DNA of 10,757 nt from Ichthyophonus hoferi (lineage: Eukaryota > Opisthokonta > Ichthyosporea > Ichthyophonida > Ichthyophonidae), in NCBI GenBank assembly GCA_002751075.1, contig NAOQ01000065.1, forward strand, positions 69,590-80,346, written 5' to 3'. Within the stretch, counting starts at the first letter, position 1; each line of letters opens with the position of its first letter. Below the pieces are notes generated by a model. It did no database searches and was not told the origin of the DNA. It saw nothing but the letters and a program-made list of their open reading frames with translations. Position numbers and translations under genes: made by a program. This document shows positions 8,067 through 10,757 of the stretch, piece by piece.

Positions 8067-8411
8067 GAAAAATAAATGGTGCAATCTATTGGCGTTAAAT
8101 GCCAGTACAGCCTGTGGCAGAGGTCCCGCGAATATAATAAATCACTTCTGCCTAAGACAAGTCCTGCTGATTTGTTTACTAATAAAAATTCATCTTATTA
8201 TATCTGTTCTTTGCGTATGCAAAGAAACACATTAAAACTCCCTTTAATTCGGTATTTCTTTCCTAAATAAATACATATCACAGAAAAGCTCTTGTTTCTA
8301 CTTATTATTCTTAATATAGTATAAATATTATTGGACATACGCAGAGAAAGGAGGTTTGGTTCTTTTGACCTATATCATATCATTTTTTTAATTAAAGGGT
8401 GTTTAAACGTG
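8067..8411 (+). repeat. Dispersed repeat module B, copy 2
   Basis: Collinear with 130-594 but about 120 bases shorter because of small and medium indels. It contains a 64-codon open frame (8076-8270) beginning MVQSIGVK. Copy 1 also reads VQSIGVK at the same place and then diverges, so the frame is probably a remnant and not a gene. Confidence 0.6.
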
Positions 8412-8529
8412 TACCTTTACATACACGGAATATAAATAGGTTAAGAAATAAGAAATATTCTAATTATTAAACAAGTTAACAGAAGCTGAGAACTAGACCA
8501 TAAGGTTGTTAAAGCTGGGAGAATACAGT

Positions 8530-8860
8530 TAGTTAGGTTGCTAAAATAAATATCACGGCTGTTGGCAGATGGCCCAATCCAAAGAGATTCTCAAGCAATC
8601 TAGTACAGAATCTTTTGACATGAGATAGAAATGATCACAGCACTATTCTTTGTGCGGTTGAGCACAAGAGACCAAGTTACTCCAATACAATGAAAGACTG
8701 TGGCTGCTCTTTCCCTAGTGATTACAAGGCTGTAGAGTCACTGGTAAAAGCTGCTGGACTTGTCTTAAGCTAGGCAGTATGCCTAAGCAATGAGCAAATA
8801 TATGGTCGGAATTGTCTTATTATATGTTCGCAAGATCACTACCACTGACTAGTTGAATCT
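8530..8860 (+). pseudogene. Short coding-like remnant, unknown family
   Basis: A 49-codon open stretch at 8624-8770 reads VEHKRPSYSNTMKDCGCSFP and continues with SDYKAVESLVKAAGLVLS. The same frame is fairly open upstream (about 8538-8620) and downstream, with few interruptions. The composition is balanced and unlike the AT-rich flanks. It has no start codon context or recognised domain. It may belong to the same element as modules A and B, which end about 120 bases before it, but copy 1 has no counterpart in this window. Confidence 0.25.
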
Positions 8861-8869
8861 GGATTGATC

Positions 8870-9560
8870 ATTTTGATTTGATCAACCATTTGGTACAAAC
8901 CTGAGATGTGCTCTGATTGGCAGGTTTAGATTGCATTGTTTGTTTTTTTCTGACTAAGTAAGCAACAGTTATTGCTAATAGCTAGATAGCTATAGTTATA
9001 TAAAAAGAAATATCATAATTATTTAAATATTTCTTCTTAACAAATATACTAGCCAGTATTGAAATTATATCTTAGCATAGTTGGGTGCATTTATATAATA
9101 GAAGGTGTAAGAAAAGTTTCTATTCTATGAGTATAATAAGATATAATACAATGGAAATTGGTATAGTCATATAAGTATTAAAGAAGTGATGTGAACCCTA
9201 GATCTAGAAACATATTAGTCTATGCAAGCACTGCTACTTTCAGCCTGTATATTAATTATCTCATGTGTTCAGGATGTTAGCCAATTATTACAAGTACAGA
9301 AGTTGGGATGAAAAATATATAGCCTTTATTTGATATCACTGCATGTTATGATCGGAAGTTTTGATCAGAAATCACAATCACAAGTGATTGCATGAACACC
9401 AATGAGCAACTGGAAAAGTGATTTATCCTATCGCCAGTAAGGCATGCATCATAACCAACACATATATAATCTAATTATAATAGGGTTCAGTTTTGTTGCG
9501 ATTTCTAAAAAAATACAATACAATCTTAACTATAATCGTCATTTTAATTACACGCGGGAA
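8870..9560. other. AT-rich intergenic DNA without a visible gene
   Basis: No supported gene. Short palindromes built on TGATCA occur near 8867-8890 and 9340-9370. Nothing resembles an RNA gene. Confidence 0.45.
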
Positions 9561-9575
9561 ATGTGTCTGGATTGA

Positions 9576-9831
9576 CCAATGAGAATAGCTCTATTGTTTC
9601 TGGAGATACTTGAGCCAAATAAAAATACATTCCATTGTATCATATAATCTAAACATAAGACTACTTAGATTATCACACTAATGATGATCGCAATCCGATT
9701 CTGAGAGGTATATAAGAATACTAGCAGCGTTAGTATTATATTATGGACTAAGTCACGATATACGACTTCTTATATAGTGTTCAATAATAATTAGTCTTTA
9801 TTTAATAAAGCACTACACAAAAACAAAAGTT
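9576..9831 (+). promoter_or_regulatory. Probable pol II promoter before the 9832 open frame
   Basis: A CCAAT box at 9576-9580 and a TATATAAG box at 9709-9716 precede the ATG at 9832 by about 255 and 120 bases. The sequence just before the ATG is A-rich (ACAAAAACAAAAGTT), as is common in fungal leaders. An AATAAA at 9804-9809 also lies before the ATG, so an LTR-like unit is a weaker alternative reading. Confidence 0.4.
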
Positions 9832-10020
9832 ATGTCTAGCGAACACGTAGAAAAGATACTAGGAAATACACATGAATATAACGCACACCTTATATCTCTA
9901 TACGGATCTACTGATACTGATAGGGCATCATTATCGATTGATGCTGATCATCAAAAAAGATTAAGACTGGGTTTTACTCCACCTAATTACACAGATATTT
10001 TACTTATATCTGACATCTAA
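9832..10020 (+). CDS. 62-residue open frame, unknown; probable 5' part of a decayed or intron-bearing gene
   Basis: The frame starts in a good promoter context and its 62 residues have a protein-like, balanced composition (MSSEHVEKILGNTHEYNAHL at the start). I do not recognise the family. Residues 32-44 read ASLSIDADHQKRL. The same reading frame stays coding-like beyond the stop to about 10130, and again near the window end, so this is more likely the front of a longer broken gene than a complete small protein. There is no signal peptide or membrane helix. Whether it is still expressed cannot be judged. Confidence 0.35.
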   Translation: MSSEHVEKILGNTHEYNAHLISLYGSTDTDRASLSIDADHQKRLRLGFTPPNYTDILLISDI

Positions 10021-10500
10021 TAAGGCATAGAAGACGTCAATAAATTAAAAGAAAATAGAGTAGGAGTAGAATTAAAAGAAGATATTTTTAATTTTACTCT
10101 TATTTTTAGTAAGTTTTCTACACACAAATAAGTTAGCAAGTAAGAAAGTTATTCTAATAACTTTATTAGGCACACTATTAGCAATAGGAAATTTAATACA
10201 CGTAACACTCTTATCTGTATGATTTAGTAATTCCAGAATCAATCAGGAACAGATTCCAGCGTAAAGTACATAGAAAGCTTTGATATCTAGGAATAAAAAA
10301 TTGGCTAGATAATTGTTTTAACTATAAAAGAACTAGTGTGCTAGCATTATTTATAGTTTTAAACGTGTTGTACAATGAGAGCCAACCAAAATCAACTCTA
10401 GAAATATTAATCGTAAGTAAACTAATCTATTGATAGGTGTCCAATTAGAATTAGAGCAACAAAATCAATGATCTTAAACAAAGATTAATGTAATTGAACT
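10021..10500 (+). pseudogene. Interrupted coding-like continuation of the 9832 frame
   Basis: After the open frame ends, the same frame reads protein-like sequence such as NKLKENRVGVELKEDIFNF up to about 10108. There a perfect GTAAGT donor word at 10109-10114 and a TTCTAATAAC-TTTATTAG acceptor-like word ending at 10169 would mark a 61-base intron of normal fungal size. Beyond it the sequence is coding-like only in patches and interrupted several times. The rest to 10500 is AT-rich and unassigned. Confidence 0.25.
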
Positions 10501-10757
10501 ATGTCCAAAGACCACAAGAAGAATCACAAAAGGATAGTTGCTTAAGTCCACAAGGATTGCATTCATGTTCCAAAAATTACAGGTGTTGCCAATCTGAAAA
10601 GTGCAGCTCTTTCTGTTGATTCTAAACTTAACAAGAGACTACATGTCCAGCCAAATCATAATGAAAATACAACAATATTTGACTCAGTAACAGGCAAATA
10701 TGAAATAGCTAACATGGACCTGATCTTTCAATTTGATTTGGCAATAAATTGTAAACA
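10501..10757 (+). pseudogene. Coding-like fragment running off the window edge, unknown family
   Basis: From about 10546 the frame is open to the last base, over 70 codons, in the same frame as the 9832 gene start. It begins HKDCIHVPKITGVANLKSAA and ends at FQFDLAINCK. The words AALSVDSKLNKRL here resemble ASLSIDADHQKRL in the 9832 frame: 7 of 13 identical and several others similar. A short stretch just upstream opens with an ATG at 10501 but does not connect without an interruption. It may be a downstream exon of the same gene, a decayed copy, or an internal repeat. Confidence 0.3.

Overview
The window looks like nuclear DNA from a fungus of the early-diverging Mucoromycota type. This is an inference. 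It rests on one compact intron-free gene for a perilipin-like protein with preferred, fairly GC-rich codons, lying in very AT-rich flanks (roughly one third GC by eye) with microsatellites, decayed repeats, TATA and CCAAT promoter elements and AATAAA signals. There are no bacterial operons, Shine-Dalgarno sites, rRNA or recognisable tRNA genes. Species cannot be fixed from the sequence alone.

Layout. Bases 1-1005 hold one rearranged copy of a dispersed repeat made of two modules: module B on the + strand (130-594) and module A on the - strand (745-956, inside a 66-codon open frame). A nested inverted repeat follows at 1033-1122, then AT-rich DNA without visible genes. The only gene I would defend strongly lies on the - strand at 2199-3215 and encodes a 338-residue perilipin-family lipid-droplet protein. 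Its promoter is to the right and a candidate poly(A) signal lies at 1998-2003. From 3.5 to 7.1 kb the DNA is mostly AT-rich. It contains all six CACGTG E-boxes of the window, a TATG-type tetranucleotide array, a possible solo LTR (5627-5954) and a possible pogo/Tigger-like transposon end (6589-6680).

From 7.1 to 8.9 kb there are decayed coding-like stretches and a second copy of the dispersed repeat, here with A and B both on the + strand (7845-8411). The two repeat copies therefore bracket the perilipin gene, with B direct and A inverted. At the right edge a CCAAT/TATA promoter precedes a 62-codon open frame at 9832. Coding-like but interrupted sequence continues in the same frame to the window end, suggesting a decayed or intron-bearing gene of unknown family.

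The genes do not form an obvious pathway. The perilipin-like gene is a single host gene for lipid storage, and most other signals look like mobile-element or gene-family debris. I did not find convincing evidence of a new biological system. The items most worth checking are the A/B repeat with its conserved peptide, the E-box cluster, and the gene remnant at the right edge.
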